A DNA stretch of 64,000 nt from Streptomyces microflavus (lineage in GTDB: Bacteria; Actinomycetota; Actinomycetes; Streptomycetales; Streptomycetaceae), in contig NZ_BMUG01000001.1 of the NCBI RefSeq assembly GCF_014650075.1, positions 1,087,547-1,151,546 on the forward strand. The letters run 5' to 3'. Shown here in pieces: positions 20,022 through 30,500 of the stretch (position 1 is the first letter of the stretch; the number at the start of each line of letters is the position of its first letter). Below the pieces are notes generated by a model. The model did not search any database and was not told the DNA's origin. It saw only the letters and a list, made by a program, of their open reading frames with translations. The position numbers and the translations under genes are program-made.

Positions 20022-21116
20022 GTGCATGTCGTACTCGCCGGCGGGGGGACCGCCGGACACATCGAGCCCGCGCTTGCCCTCGCAGACGCCCTGCGCAGGC
20101 AGGACCCGACCGTGGGAATCACTGCCCTCGGCACGGAACGCGGCCTGGAGACCAGGCTCGTACCCGAGCGGGGGTACGAGCTCGCCCTCATCCCTGCCGT
20201 ACCGCTGCCCCGTAAGCCCACCCCCGAGCTGATCACCGTCCCGGGCCGGCTGCGCGGCACCATCAAGGCCGCCGAGCAGATCCTGGAGCGCACCAAGGCG
20301 GACTGCGTGGTCGGCTTCGGCGGTTACGTCGCGCTGCCCGGCTACCTCGCCGCCAAGCGCGTCGGCGTCCCCATCGTCGTCCACGAGGCCAACGCCCGCC
20401 CCGGCCTCGCCAACAAGATCGGCTCGCGGTACGCCCACGGGGTCGCCGTCTCCACGCCGGACAGCAAGCTGCGCGGCGCCCGCTACATCGGCATCCCGCT
20501 GCGCCGCACCATCGCCACCCTGGACCGCGCCCGGGTCCGCCCGGAGGCCCGCGCCTCCTTCGGCCTCGACCCCAACCTGCCCACGCTGCTGGTCTCCGGC
20601 GGCTCGCAGGGCGCACGTCACCTCAACGAGGTGGTCCAGCGGGTCGCGCCGCTGCTCCAGCGCTCCGGGATCCAGATCCTCCATGTGGTCGGCCCGAAGA
20701 ACGAATTGCCGCGGATCGACAACATGCCCGGGATGCCGCCCTACATCCCGGTACCGTACGTGGACCGGATGGACCTCGCGTACGCCGCGGCCGACATGAT
20801 GCTCTGCCGCGCGGGCGCGATGACCGTCGCCGAACTCTCCGCCGTCGGGCTTCCCGCCGCCTACGTCCCGCTGCCCATCGGCAACGGCGAACAGCGGCTC
20901 AACGCCCAGCCGGTGGTCAACGCCGGCGGCGGCCTGCTGGTGGACGACGCGGCGCTGACCCCGGAGTGGGTGCAGGGCAACGTCCTGCCGGTGCTGTCGG
21001 ACCCCCACCGGCTGTACGAAATGTCCCGTGCCGCCGCGGAGTTCGGCCGGCGCGACGCCGACGACCTGCTCGTCGGCATGGTGTACGAAGCGATTGCCTC
21101 CCGCCGCCAGGCGTGA
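20022..21116 (+). CDS. murG: Lipid II synthase MurG (GlcNAc transferase)
   Basis: A 364-residue GT28 enzyme adding GlcNAc to lipid I on the cytoplasmic face. The N-terminal glycine-rich loop [21 protein letters not shown] (residues 3-23) and the UDP-binding [16 protein letters not shown] near residue 190 are diagnostic. The later segment [30 protein letters not shown] contacts UDP-GlcNAc. The GTG lies 6 bp after the ftsW stop with GGAGAG upstream. No murC follows it here. Confidence 0.96.
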   Translation: MHVVLAGGGTAGHIEPALALADALRRQDPTVGITALGTERGLETRLVPERGYELALIPAVPLPRKPTPELITVPGRLRGTIKAAEQILERTKADCVVGFGGYVALPGYLAAKRVGVPIVVHEANARPGLANKIGSRYAHGVAVSTPDSKLRGARYIGIPLRRTIATLDRARVRPEARASFGLDPNLPTLLVSGGSQGARHLNEVVQRVAPLLQRSGIQILHVVGPKNELPRIDNMPGMPPYIPVPYVDRMDLAYAAADMMLCRAGAMTVAELSAVGLPAAYVPLPIGNGEQRLNAQPVVNAGGGLLVDDAALTPEWVQGNVLPVLSDPHRLYEMSRAAAEFGRRDADDLLVGMVYEAIASRRQA

Positions 21117-21165
21117 GGCGGTGCGGACCCGGGGCGGGCGCCCCGGGTCCGGCGAAGGAGCGAGC

Positions 21166-21960
21166 GTGGCCGGACCGACGACCGCCCAGCGCGGCCCAGC
21201 GGGGCGTGCGGACACCTCCGCCCGCCCGCCGCACATCGGCCCCGAGGAGCGCCGCATCGGCCGCCGTACGCTCCTGATCCTGATCGGCGTGGCGGCGGCC
21301 CTGCTCACCGCGTTCGCCGTCTGGGTGCTCTACGGCTCCTCCTGGCTCCGGGTCGAGCGCGTCTCCACCAGCGGTGTCGAGGTGCTGACCCGTGCAGAGG
21401 TGGAAGCGGTTGCCGCGGTGCCGCTCGGCGCCCCCCTGATCTCGGTGGACACCGGTGCCATGGAAGCCAGGTTGCGCCAGAAGCTGCCTCGTATCGACTC
21501 GGTGGATGTCGTACGGTCCTGGCCGCACGGCATCGGCCTTAAGGTGACCGAACGCAAGCCGGTCCTGCTGGTCGAAAAGGGTGCGAAGTTCATCGAGGTG
21601 GACGGATCGGGTGTCCGCTTCGCCACGGTGGACCGGGCGCCCGAGGGCGTACCGCTGCTGGAGCTGAAGCCGGCCCGGTCCGCGAGTCTGCGCCGGTTCG
21701 GCAGTGACCGTCTGTTGCAGGAAGCGGTACAGGTCGCGGGTGAACTGCCCACGGGCGTCGCCGGGGACACCGAGGCCGTACGGGTCACCTCGTACGACGG
21801 GATCTCGTTGCGGCTCACCCGTGATCGTGTGGTGACCTGGGGCAGTAGTGAGGACGGGGCCGTGAAGGCGCGGGTGCTCACCGCTCTCATGAAGGCGGCC
21901 CCCAAAGCGGGACACTTCGACGTGAGTGCCCCCACCGCCCCTGCGGTATCAGCGAGTTGA
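21166..21960 (+). CDS. ftsQ: Cell division protein FtsQ
   Basis: A 264-residue bitopic divisome protein. A cytoplasmic basic head leads to one membrane helix at about residues 35-57 (LLILIGVAAALLTAFAVWVLYG). A POTRA domain follows, around LRVERVSTSGVEVLTRAEVEAVAAVPLGAPL, then the FtsQ domain with WPHGIGLKVTERKPVLLVE. The GTG at 21166 has GAAGGAG six bases upstream; GTG 21121 is an in-frame alternative without one. It lies just before the long regulatory gap of ftsZ. Confidence 0.93.
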   Translation: MAGPTTAQRGPAGRADTSARPPHIGPEERRIGRRTLLILIGVAAALLTAFAVWVLYGSSWLRVERVSTSGVEVLTRAEVEAVAAVPLGAPLISVDTGAMEARLRQKLPRIDSVDVVRSWPHGIGLKVTERKPVLLVEKGAKFIEVDGSGVRFATVDRAPEGVPLLELKPARSASLRRFGSDRLLQEAVQVAGELPTGVAGDTEAVRVTSYDGISLRLTRDRVVTWGSSEDGAVKARVLTALMKAAPKAGHFDVSAPTAPAVSAS

Positions 21961-22236
21961 CGTGCATTTGTGCTGGCCAGCACCCTGGTTGGTCAGCGCT
22001 ACGGGTGATCACATAGGGTGAAAAGAAAAACGGGAGGTTCGGCGTGTTCGTTGAACGTGCGCCACTTGTCGACTTAGTGTCCTGTTCGGAAGAGTCCAGG
22101 AAGCAGACACACTGGTAACCCTAAAGTTGAACGTTAGGGTTTGGGTCGGCGTTCGGACCGTCCCCATCGACATCAGTCGTCGCCGCGGGTCCTCCGCAGA
22201 GCGACGACACGTAACTCGAGGCGAGAGGCCTTCGAC
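21961..22236 (+). promoter_or_regulatory. ftsZ promoter region
   Basis: A 276-bp gap, large for this packed cluster. One promoter candidate is TTGAAC at 22051-22056 with TAGTGT at 22075-22080 (18-bp spacer). A GACAC at 22106-22110 fits the core motif of the sporulation regulator WhiA, which acts at ftsZ promoters in Streptomyces. The palindrome at 22117-22141 follows. In S. coelicolor ftsZ is known to have several promoters, one of them sporulation-specific. Confidence 0.65.
22117..22141. promoter_or_regulatory. Perfect inverted repeat before ftsZ
   Basis: Arms AACCCTAA and TTAGGGTT are perfectly complementary across a 9-bp spacer. It ends 95 bp before the ftsZ start codon and directly follows the GACAC motif. 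It may be an operator or a leader-RNA hairpin. AT-rich compared with its surroundings. Confidence 0.65.
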
Positions 22237-23457
22237 GTGGCAGCACCGCAGAACTACCTCGCAGTCATCAAGGTCATCGGTGTCGGCGGCGGTGGTGTCA
22301 ATGCCATCAACCGAATGATCGAGGTCGGTCTCAAGGGCGTCGAGTTCATCGCGATCAACACGGACGCACAAGCCCTGTTGATGAGCGACGCCGACGTCAA
22401 GCTCGACGTCGGCCGCGAACTCACCCGGGGCCTCGGCGCCGGGGCGAACCCGGCCGTCGGTCGTAAGGCGGCAGAGGACCACCGTGAGGAGATCGAGGAG
22501 GTCCTCAAGGGGGCCGACATGGTCTTCGTCACCGCCGGAGAAGGCGGCGGCACCGGCACCGGCGGCGCACCCGTCGTCGCCAACATCGCGCGCTCGCTCG
22601 GCGCCCTGACGATCGGTGTGGTCACCCGCCCGTTCACCTTCGAGGGCCGACGACGCGCGAACCAGGCGGAGGACGGCATCGCCGAACTCCGCGAAGAGGT
22701 CGACACCCTCATCGTCATCCCCAACGACCGCCTGCTGTCCATCTCGGACCGCCAGGTCAGCGTCCTCGACGCCTTCAAGTCGGCCGACCAGGTACTGCTC
22801 TCGGGCGTCCAGGGCATCACCGACCTGATCACCACACCGGGCCTGATCAACCTCGACTTCGCCGACGTCAAGTCGGTCATGTCCGAGGCCGGATCGGCGC
22901 TCATGGGCATCGGCTCCGCACGCGGCGACGACCGCGCGGTGGCGGCGGCGGAGATGGCGATCTCCTCGCCGCTCCTGGAGGCGTCCATCGACGGCGCCCG
23001 CGGTGTCCTGCTCTCCATCTCCGGCGGCAGCGACCTCGGTCTCTTCGAGATCAACGAGGCCGCCCAGCTGGTGAGCGAGGCGGCGCACCCCGAGGCCAAC
23101 ATCATCTTCGGCGCCGTCATCGACGACGCCCTCGGTGACGAGGTGCGGGTCACCGTGATCGCGGCCGGGTTCGACGGCGGACAGCCGCCGACCCGCCGGG
23201 AGAACGTCCTCGGCGCGAACACGAACAAGCGGGAGGAGCCGGCCGCCCCGGCCAGGTCCACCGAGTCCGCGCGCCCGTCGGGCGGACTGGGCTCCGTACC
23301 TCCGCGCGAGGAGAGCCCGGCCCCGGCCGAGCCCGCCCCCGCGTCGGCTTCGAGCGAGAGCCCGCTGTCGCAGGTCTCTCCGCCGCACGTCCCGCCGGCC
23401 CGTCCCTACCAGGACACCCAGGCCGAAGAGCTGGACGTACCGGACTTCTTGAAGTGA
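22237..23457 (+). CDS. ftsZ: Cell division GTPase FtsZ
   Basis: A 406-residue tubulin homologue forming the Z-ring and, in sporulating hyphae, Z-ladders. The tubulin signature [12 protein letters not shown] begins at residue 103, and the T7 loop [11 protein letters not shown] lies near residue 205. A variable Pro/Ser/Ala-rich linker (about 320-395) ends in the conserved partner-binding tail LDVPDFLK, which binds SepF. The GTG start has GAGGCGAGAGG upstream. The stop overlaps the next start as GTGA. Confidence 0.98.
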   Translation: MAAPQNYLAVIKVIGVGGGGVNAINRMIEVGLKGVEFIAINTDAQALLMSDADVKLDVGRELTRGLGAGANPAVGRKAAEDHREEIEEVLKGADMVFVTAGEGGGTGTGGAPVVANIARSLGALTIGVVTRPFTFEGRRRANQAEDGIAELREEVDTLIVIPNDRLLSISDRQVSVLDAFKSADQVLLSGVQGITDLITTPGLINLDFADVKSVMSEAGSALMGIGSARGDDRAVAAAEMAISSPLLEASIDGARGVLLSISGGSDLGLFEINEAAQLVSEAAHPEANIIFGAVIDDALGDEVRVTVIAAGFDGGQPPTRRENVLGANTNKREEPAAPARSTESARPSGGLGSVPPREESPAPAEPAPASASSESPLSQVSPPHVPPARPYQDTQAEELDVPDFLK

Positions 23458-24194
23458 TAGGTCAGGATCGGACGGCACCCGTCACGGGCAGCGCTCATTT
23501 CGCCTTCACCGACCGGTGGGGCGGGGTGAGCGCCGCTCCGTACGGTGAGCTCAACCTCGGCGGCGCGGTCGGTGACGACCCCGCCGCCGTCGGCGCGAAC
23601 CGCGAGCGCGCGGCCCGCCGGCTCGGCCTCGACCCGGCCTCCGTCGTCTGGATGAACCAGGTGCACGGCCGGGACGTGGCGGTGGTCGACGGACCCTGGG
23701 GGGCGGAGGCGGAGATTCCGGCCGTGGACGCGGTGGTGACCACCCGGCGCGGACTGGCACTCGCGGTCCTCACCGCCGACTGCACCCCCGTCCTCCTCGT
23801 CGACCCGGTCGCCGGAGTCGTCGGGGCGGCGCACGCCGGGCGGCCGGGGCTGGTCGCCGGAGTCGTCCCCGCGGTGGTCGAGGCCATGACCGCGCTGGGC
23901 GCACGCCCGTCCCGGATCACCGCGCACACCGGACCGGCCGTCTGCGGACGGTGCTACGAAGTGCCCGAGGAGATGCGGGCCGAGGTCGCCGAGGCCGTCC
24001 CCGGCACCTGGTCCGAGACGAGCTGGGGGACCCCGGCGGTCGACGTCACCGGTGGAGTCCACGCCCAGCTCGCCGCCCTCGGGGTGAGCGACCTGCACCG
24101 TTCGCCGGTCTGCACCCGTGAATCGGGCGACCACTTCTCGTACCGCCGCGACCGCACCACCGGGCGGCTCGCCGGATATGTCTGGTTGGACTGA
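23454..24194 (+). CDS. pgeF: PgeF/YlmD-type purine nucleoside phosphorylase / peptidoglycan editing factor
   Basis: A 246-residue DUF152 (CNF1/YfiH-like) protein. Metal ligands are visible as the His of [10 protein letters not shown], the Cys of [12 protein letters not shown] and the His of [12 protein letters not shown]. Family members were named laccases, then shown to act as purine nucleoside phosphorylases or to limit mis-incorporation into peptidoglycan precursors, so the exact role here is open. Translation is coupled to ftsZ through GTGA, a conserved actinobacterial arrangement. Confidence 0.88.
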   Translation: MIGQDRTAPVTGSAHFAFTDRWGGVSAAPYGELNLGGAVGDDPAAVGANRERAARRLGLDPASVVWMNQVHGRDVAVVDGPWGAEAEIPAVDAVVTTRRGLALAVLTADCTPVLLVDPVAGVVGAAHAGRPGLVAGVVPAVVEAMTALGARPSRITAHTGPAVCGRCYEVPEEMRAEVAEAVPGTWSETSWGTPAVDVTGGVHAQLAALGVSDLHRSPVCTRESGDHFSYRRDRTTGRLAGYVWLD

Positions 24195-24200
24195 TAGGGC

Positions 24201-24920
24201 ATGACGGACCGTAAGGCACAACTCGCGGCGAATCTGGCACAGGTGGAGGAAAGGATCACATCCGCCTGCACCGCGGCCGGCCGCAAGCGCGAGGAAGTGA
24301 CCCTGATCGTGGTCACCAAGACCTATCCCGCGAGCGATGTGCGGATCCTGCACGAACTGGGAGTACGTCATGTCGCGGAGAATCGTGACCAGGACGCGGC
24401 ACCGAAAGCCACCGCTTGTGCGGATCTTTCCCTGACATGGCACTTTGTCGGACAACTGCAGACGAACAAGGTTCGTTCTGTGACGAGTTATGCCGATGTC
24501 GTTCAGTCGGTGGACCGGACCAAGCTGGTCACGGCCCTCTCGGCCGCCGCGGTCCGCGCGGACCGCGAGCTCGGCTGTCTGATCCAGGTCGCCCTGGACG
24601 CGGAGAGCGGGGAGCGCGGCGAGCGGGGCGGGGTCGCGCCGGACGGGATCGAGGAGTTGGCGGCCGCGGTCGACGCGGCGGAGGGTCTGCGGCTCGACGG
24701 TCTGATGACCGTGGCGCCGCTGGCCGGACCGTTTGCCGGAAGGCAACGGGCCGCTTTCGACCGGCTGATGGAATTGGCCACCCGCCTGCGCGCCGGTCAT
24801 CCGGCTGCGAACATGGTCTCCGCAGGCATGAGTGCGGACCTGGAGGACGCGGTGGCGGCCGGAGCGACACATGTACGCGTCGGTACGGCGGTACTCGGAG
24901 TCCGACCCGGGCTCGGGTAA
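24201..24920 (+). CDS. YggS-family PLP homeostasis protein
   Basis: A 239-residue alanine-racemase-fold protein binding pyridoxal phosphate. The Schiff-base lysine is in [13 protein letters not shown] near residue 38. The conserved [14 protein letters not shown] and the C-terminal [28 protein letters not shown] phosphate-binding segment identify the family. It follows pgeF by 6 bp and precedes sepF, the same order as the ylmD-ylmE-ylmF run of Gram-positives. Confidence 0.93.
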   Translation: MTDRKAQLAANLAQVEERITSACTAAGRKREEVTLIVVTKTYPASDVRILHELGVRHVAENRDQDAAPKATACADLSLTWHFVGQLQTNKVRSVTSYADVVQSVDRTKLVTALSAAAVRADRELGCLIQVALDAESGERGERGGVAPDGIEELAAAVDAAEGLRLDGLMTVAPLAGPFAGRQRAAFDRLMELATRLRAGHPAANMVSAGMSADLEDAVAAGATHVRVGTAVLGVRPGLG

Positions 24921-25045
24921 CGTCGCGAAGCAAGTCGGACCACAGCAGAAAATATGGTCATTCCCTAGCACAACGGGCAGACCACAGTGGATCGCGGGCA
25001 CTTGGTGACGAATGCCGATCCACCACAGAGCGGAGGACTCGGAGC

Positions 25046-25675
25046 ATGGCCGGCGCGATGCGCAAGATGGCGGTCTACCTCGGCCTCGTGGAGGACGATG
25101 GGTACGACGGTCCGGGGTTCGACCCCGATGACGAATTCGAACCTGAGCCGGAGCCTGAGCGCGACCGGCGGCGGCATCAGCCCCCGCACCAGGTGGAACG
25201 CGAGCGCGAGCGCGATCGCGAAAGGGACGAACCGGTACGAGTGGTGCAGCCACCCGCCCAGCGCGAACCGGTTCAGCTCCCCGCGGAAAGCGGGCGACCC
25301 GCCCGAATCGCCCCCGTGGCATCCATCACACCTGAACGCCCGAACATGGAGAAGAACGCACCGGTGATCATGCCCAAGGTCGTGTCCGAGCGGGAGCCGT
25401 ACCGCATCACCACGCTCCACCCCAGGACCTACAACGAGGCCCGTACCATCGGGGAACACTTCCGTGAGGGCACTCCGGTGATCATGAATCTCACGGAGAT
25501 GGACGATACGGACGCGAAGCGACTTGTCGACTTTGCCGCAGGACTCGTCTTCGGGCTCCATGGCAGCATTGAACGCGTGACGCAGAAGGTGTTCCTGTTG
25601 TCGCCTGCTAACGTCGATGTCACGGCGGAGGACAAGGCCCGCATCGCAGAGGGCGGATTCTTTAACCAGAGCTGA
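25046..25675 (+). CDS. sepF: Z-ring anchor SepF
   Basis: A 209-residue protein. The N-terminal [17 protein letters not shown] is the amphipathic membrane-targeting helix. A long charged Glu/Arg/Asp linker (about residues 20-115) carries [12 protein letters not shown], and the SepF core (DUF552) spans about 120-205, including [26 protein letters not shown]. It links FtsZ filaments to the membrane, since actinobacteria lack FtsA. The ATG has GGAG shortly upstream. A 125-bp gap before it may hold its own promoter (AAAATATGGT near 24948). Confidence 0.96.
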   Translation: MAGAMRKMAVYLGLVEDDGYDGPGFDPDDEFEPEPEPERDRRRHQPPHQVERERERDRERDEPVRVVQPPAQREPVQLPAESGRPARIAPVASITPERPNMEKNAPVIMPKVVSEREPYRITTLHPRTYNEARTIGEHFREGTPVIMNLTEMDDTDAKRLVDFAAGLVFGLHGSIERVTQKVFLLSPANVDVTAEDKARIAEGGFFNQS

Positions 25676-25696
25676 GAACACGACACCGGGAACAAC

Positions 25697-25730
25697 CCGG
25701 CCGAGAGGCCGGTGCCGGCCGCGAGGCCGG
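25697..25730 (+). other. Two tandem GNRA-type hairpins between sepF and yggT
   Basis: CCGGCC-GAGA-GGCCGG at 25697-25712 and CCGGCC-GCGA-GGCCGG at 25715-25730 lie 2 bp apart. The stems are identical and both loops fit the GNRA tetraloop rule. They lie in the sepF-yggT spacer, upstream of the yggT ribosome site. Confidence 0.7.
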
Positions 25731-25765
25731 AGCTACGAGAGCCAGGGGAGAGGGAAGCGCGGGAC

Positions 25766-26050
25766 ATGGGCGTCGCACTGGATGTGGTCTATATCGCGCT
25801 GATGTGTTTCCTCATCGTGCTGATCTTCCGGCTGGTCATGGACTATGTCTTCCAGTTCGCACGTTCATGGCAACCCGGCAAGGCGATGGTGGTCGTACTT
25901 GAGGCCACCTACACTGTCACCGATCCACCGCTCAAGCTTCTGCGGCGGTTCATTCCGCCGCTGCGTCTCGGGGGCGTGGCACTCGACCTGTCCTTCTTCG
26001 TTCTGATGATCATCGTCTACATCCTGATCAGCGTTGTGGTCAGGTTGTGA
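25766..26050 (+). CDS. YggT-family small membrane protein
   Basis: A 94-residue protein with two membrane helices, at about residues 5-25 ([21 protein letters not shown]) and 70-92 ([18 protein letters not shown]), around the conserved [18 protein letters not shown] loop. This is the YggT domain found beside sepF and divIVA in many Gram-positives; a role in membrane or division organisation is inferred from position. The ATG follows a GGGGAGAGGGAAG purine run. Confidence 0.92.
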   Translation: MGVALDVVYIALMCFLIVLIFRLVMDYVFQFARSWQPGKAMVVVLEATYTVTDPPLKLLRRFIPPLRLGGVALDLSFFVLMIIVYILISVVVRL

Positions 26051-26099
26051 GCGATACGGTCTTGCCGACTGCCGACGACTACGTAGAGGTGAAGAAGAG

Positions 26100-27248
26100 A
26101 TGCCGTTGACCCCCGAGGACGTGCGGAACAAGCAGTTCACGACCGTCCGCCTCCGAGAAGGCTATGACGAGGACGAGGTCGATGCCTTTCTCGACGAGGT
26201 CGAATCGGAGCTGACCCGTCTGCTCCGTGAGAACGAGGACCTGCGCGCCAAGCTGGCCGCTGCGACGCGCGCCGCCGCGCAGAACCAGCAGCAGCAACAG
26301 CAGCAGCAGGGTATGCGCAAGCCCCCGGAGCAGCAGGACCGGCCTGGACCCGTCCCCGCCGCCATATCCGGACCGCCGCAGCAGCAGCAGCCCCCGCAGA
26401 TGGGTCCGCCCCAGCTGCCCGGTGGCGCCCCGCAGCTGCCTGCCGGTCCCAGCGGCCACGGCCCCCAGGGCGGCCACGGCGGCCCGCAGGGCCCCGGCCC
26501 GATGCAGGGCGGTCCCATGGGTGGCCCGATGGGCGGCCCCATGGGTCAGCACCCCCAGCAGCAGCAGATGCAGCAGATGCAGCAGATGCAGCAGCCGCAG
26601 ATGCAGCAGCAGGGTCAGGGCCCCGGTGGCGACAGCGCCGCCCGTGTCCTCTCGCTGGCGCAGCAGACCGCCGACCAGGCGATCGCGGAGGCCCGTTCCG
26701 AGGCCAACAAGATCGTCGGCGAGGCGCGCAGCCGTGCCGAGGGCCTGGAGCGCGACGCGCGCGCCAAGGCCGACGCCCTGGAGCGGGACGCGCAGGAGAA
26801 GCACCGCGTGGCGATGGGCTCGCTGGAGTCGGCCCGCGCGACGCTGGAGCGCAAGGTCGAGGACCTGCGTGGCTTCGAGCGCGAGTACCGCACGCGGCTG
26901 AAGTCCTACCTGGAGAGCCAGCTGCGTCAGCTGGAGACCCAGGCGGACGACTCGCTCGCCCCGCCGCGGACCCCGGCCGCCGCTTCGCTGCCGCCGTCGC
27001 CCTCGCTGGCTCCGGCCGGTGCGGGTGCGATGGGTCACTCCATGGGTGGCTCCAACCACGGTGGCCATGGTGGCCAGCAGATGGGTGGCGGTCAGTCCAT
27101 GGGCGGTGCGCCGTCCTACGGTGGGCAGCAGCAGATGTCGCCCGCGATGACGCAGCCGATGGCGCCGGTTCGGCCTCAGGCGCCGCAGCCGATGCAGCAG
27201 GCTCCGTCGCCGATGCGTGGGTTTCTGATCGACGAGGACGACAACTGA
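26100..27248 (+). CDS. divIVA: Polar growth scaffold DivIVA
   Basis: A 382-residue protein directing tip extension in hyphae. The conserved N-terminal domain (residues 1-60) contains [32 protein letters not shown] and is followed by the first coiled coil. A long Gln/Gly/Pro/Met linker contains a polyglutamine tract and GGPM and QQM repeats. A second coiled coil (about 180-300) starts at [26 protein letters not shown], and a Gly/Met/Gln-rich tail ends [11 protein letters not shown]. The ATG has GAGGTGAAGAAGAG upstream. A strong hairpin terminates the cluster at 27289-27324. Confidence 0.96.
   Translation: MPLTPEDVRNKQFTTVRLREGYDEDEVDAFLDEVESELTRLLRENEDLRAKLAAATRAAAQNQQQQQQQQGMRKPPEQQDRPGPVPAAISGPPQQQQPPQMGPPQLPGGAPQLPAGPSGHGPQGGHGGPQGPGPMQGGPMGGPMGGPMGQHPQQQQMQQMQQMQQPQMQQQGQGPGGDSAARVLSLAQQTADQAIAEARSEANKIVGEARSRAEGLERDARAKADALERDAQEKHRVAMGSLESARATLERKVEDLRGFEREYRTRLKSYLESQLRQLETQADDSLAPPRTPAAASLPPSPSLAPAGAGAMGHSMGGSNHGGHGGQQMGGGQSMGGAPSYGGQQQMSPAMTQPMAPVRPQAPQPMQQAPSPMRGFLIDEDDN
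26286..26612 (+). repeat. Low-complexity coding repeats in divIVA
   Basis: A (CAG)n-like run at 26286-26309 encodes polyglutamine. At about 26511-26550 near-identical 12-bp units encode GGPM three times, and at about 26556-26612 the 9-bp unit CAGCAGATG recurs (QQM). All are in frame within the linker between coiled coils. Confidence 0.8.
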
Positions 27249-27288
27249 GCGGTTCGCGCTCGCTGAGCGCGTAGCCGTCGGCAGGCTG

Positions 27289-27324
27289 AGGGCCGGGCCC
27301 CGGGATTTCCCGGGGCCCGGCCCT
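27289..27324 (+). terminator. Terminator of the dcw cluster after divIVA
   Basis: A perfect 16-bp stem (AGGGCCGGGCCCCGGG and its complement) around an ATTT loop, 41 bp after the divIVA stop, followed by TT. Confidence 0.85.
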
Positions 27325-27351
27325 TTGGCGTGGGCGCCTGGGGGTGAGGGG

Positions 27352-27486
27352 GTGCGGGTGGGGGCGCCTGCGGCGGGCTGTTCCCCTACCCGCCCCTTCC
27401 CGAAACCGGGGCTGCGCCCCGGGCCCCCTTTCGTCCTCAAGCGCCGGACGGGCTATAAGCAGCCTCGCCGGCGTTTGAGGCGCGGG
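27352..27486. repeat. Dispersed intergenic repeat, copy A
   Basis: The 60 bp or so beginning GTGCGGGTGGGGGCGCCTGC, then GGGCTGTTCCCCTACCCGCC, is almost identical to 51153-51212. It is followed by a C-rich stretch and an imperfect inverted repeat (CCTCAAGCGCCGG against CCGGCGTTTGAGG). It lies between the convergent divIVA and ileS terminators, with no ORF of its own. Confidence 0.85.
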
Positions 27487-27520
27487 GGTTCGGGGGCGGA
27501 GCCCCTGAGGGGTACGGCGA

Positions 27521-27553
27521 AGGGCCCGGCCGGAACGTGTCCGGCCGGGCCCT
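27521..27553 (-). terminator. Terminator of ileS
   Basis: A perfect 14-bp stem (AGGGCCCGGCCGGA and its complement) around ACGTG, lying directly downstream of the ileS stop on the minus strand. Confidence 0.8.
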
Positions 27554-27566
27554 CAGGCGTACGGAC

Positions 27567-30500
27567 CTACTGCTTGCGCAGGCGGAACACCAGCTCCAGG
27601 CCCTCGTCCTCGAAGGGGGCGCCGTACGTGTCGTCCGCCTCGCCCTCCGCGTAGTCCAGGGCCAGGACCTCGTCCGCGATCAGCGGCTTGTGCTCCGTGA
27701 GGGCCTCCACCGTCGCGGGGGACGTCGAGGTCCAGCGGACGGCGATGCGGTCCGCGACGTCCAGGCCGCTGTTCTTGCGGGCCTCCTGGATCAGGCGGAT
27801 CGCGTCACGGGCCAGGCCCGCGCGGCGCAGTTCCGGGGTGATCTCCAGGTCCAGGGCGACCGTCGCACCCGAGTCCGAGGCGACCGACCAGCCCTCGCGC
27901 GGGGTCTCCGTGATGATGACCTCGTCCGGGGTGAGGGTGATCCGCTCACCGTCGACCTCCACCGCTGCCGTGCCCTCGCGCAGGGCGAGGGAGAGGGCCG
28001 CCGCGTCGGTGTCGGCCACGGCCTTGGCCACCGCCTGCACGCCCTTGCCGAACCGCTTGCCCAGGGCCCGGAAGTTCGCCTTCGCCGTCGTGTCGACCAG
28101 CGAGCCGCCCACCTCGGAGAGCGAGGCCAGCGAGGAGACGTTCAGCTCTTCCGTGATCTGTGCGCGCAGCTCGGGGGAGAGCGACTCGAAGCCCGTCGCC
28201 GCGACCAGGGCGCGGGACAGCGGCTGACGGGTCTTCACGCCCGACTCGGCGCGCGTGGCCCGGCCCAGCTCCACCAGGCGGCGCACCAGCGCCATCTGGG
28301 AGGAGAGGGCGGGGTCGATCGCCGCCAGGTCCGCCTTCGGCCAGGAGGACAGGTGGACCGACTCCGGGGCGTCCGGCGTGACCGGCGCGACCAGGTCCTG
28401 CCAGACCCGCTCGGTGATGAACGGGGTCAGCGGGGCCATCAGCCGGGTCACCGTCTCGACGACCTCGTGCAGCGTGCGCAGCGCTGCCTTGTCGCCCTGC
28501 CAGAAGCGGCGGCGCGAGCGGCGTACGTACCAGTTGGAGAGGTCGTCCACGAACGCGGAGAGCAGCTTGCCGGCGCGCTGGGTGTCGTAACCCTCCATGG
28601 CGACCGTCATCTGGTCGACCAGCGCGTTCAGTTCGCTCAGCAGCCAGCGGTCCAGGACCGTGCGGTCCGCCGGGGCCGGGTCGGCCGCCGAGGGGGCCCA
28701 GTTCGACGTGCGCGCGTACAGGGCCTGGAAGGCGACCGTGTTCCAGTAGGTGAGGAGCGTCTTGCGGACGACCTCCTGGATCGTGCCGTGGCCCACCCGG
28801 CGTGCCGCCCACGGGGAGCCGCCCGCCGCCATGAACCACCGCACCGCGTCCGCCCCGTGCTGGTCCATCAGCGGGATCGGCTGGAGGATGTTGCCCAGGT
28901 GCTTGGACATCTTGCGGCCGTCCTCGGCGAGGATGTGGCCCAGGCAGACGACGTTCTCGTAGGACGATTTGTCGAAGACCAGCGTGCCTACCGCCATCAG
29001 CGTGTAGAACCAGCCGCGGGTCTGGTCGATGGCCTCCGAGATGAACTGCGCCGGGTAGCGGCTCTCGAAGATCTCCTTGTTCTTGTACGGGTAGCCCCAC
29101 TGCGCGAACGGCATCGAACCCGAGTCGTACCAGGCGTCGATGACCTCCGGGACGCGGTACGCCTCCAGCTGGCAGTTCTCGTGCGTGCAGGTGAAGGTGA
29201 TCTCGTCGATGAAGGGGCGATGGGGGTCCAGGGATGACTGGTCCGTGCCCGTCAGCTCCGTCAGTTCCGCCCTTGAGCCCACGCACGTCAGGTGGTTGTC
29301 CTCGCAGCGCCAGATCGGCAGCGGCGTGCCCCAGTAGCGGTTGCGGGAGAGCGCCCAGTCGACGTTGTTGTTCAGCCAGTCGCCGAAGCGGCCGTTCTTG
29401 ACCGATTCCGGGAACCAGTTGGTCTTCTCGTTCTCCTCAAGGAGGCGGTCCTTGATCGCGGTCGTCCTGACGTACCAGGACGGCTGCGCGTAGTAGAGCA
29501 GCGCCGTGTGGCAGCGCCAGCAGTGCGGGTAGCTGTGCTCGTACGGGACGTGGCGGAAGAGCTTGCCGCGGGCGTCCAGGTCGGCGGTGAGCGCCTCGTC
29601 GGCCTTCTTGAAGAAGACGCCGCCGACCAGGGGCAGGTCTTCCTCGAAGGTGCCGTCGGGGCGGACCGGGTTGACCACCGGCAGGCCGTACGCACGGCAG
29701 ACCACGAGGTCGTCGGCGCCGAACGCGGGGGACTGGTGGACCAGACCCGTACCGTCCTCGGTCGTCACGTACTCGGCGTTGACCACGTAGTGGGCCTCCG
29801 CCGGGAAGTCGACCAGCGTGAAGGGGCGCTCGTAGGTCCAGCGCTCCATCTCGGCGCCGGTGAACGACTGGCCGGTCACCTCCCAGCCCTCACCGAGGGC
29901 CTTCTCCAGAAGGGGCTCGGCGACGACGAGCTTCTCCTCGCCGTCCGTCGCGACGACATAGCGGACCTCGGGGTGCGCGGCGACCGCCGTGTTGGAGACC
30001 AGCGTCCAGGGGGTGGTCGTCCACACCAGGAGGGCAGCCTCGCCGGCCAGCGGGCCGGAGGTGAGGGGGAAGCGGACGAAGACCGAGGGGTCGACGACCG
30101 TCTCGTACCCCTGCGCCAGCTCGTGGTCGGAGAGGCCGGTGCCGCAGCGCGGGCACCAGGGGGCGACGCGGTGGTCCTGGACCAGCAGGTCCTTGTTGAA
30201 GATCTCCTTCAGCGACCACCAGACGGAGTCCACGTACTCCGGGTCCATCGTGCGGTACGCGTCGTCCAGGTCGACCCAGTAGCCCATACGGGTCGTGAGC
30301 TCGGCGAAGGCGTCGGTGTGCCGGGTCACGGACTCGCGGCACTTGGCGTTGAACTCGGCGATGCCGAACGCCTCGATGTCCTTCTTGCCGTTGAAGCCCA
30401 GCTCCTTCTCCACCGCGAGCTCGACCGGCAGGCCGTGACAGTCCCAGCCGGCCTTGCGGCCCACGTGGTAGCCCTGCATGGTGCGGAAGCGGGGGAAGAC

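Noticed and set aside
25690..25765. A rho-independent terminator after sepF
   Set aside because: The hairpins have only 6-bp stems with GNRA loops and no T-run, and divIVA and yggT follow on the same strand, so they are listed as an RNA element instead.
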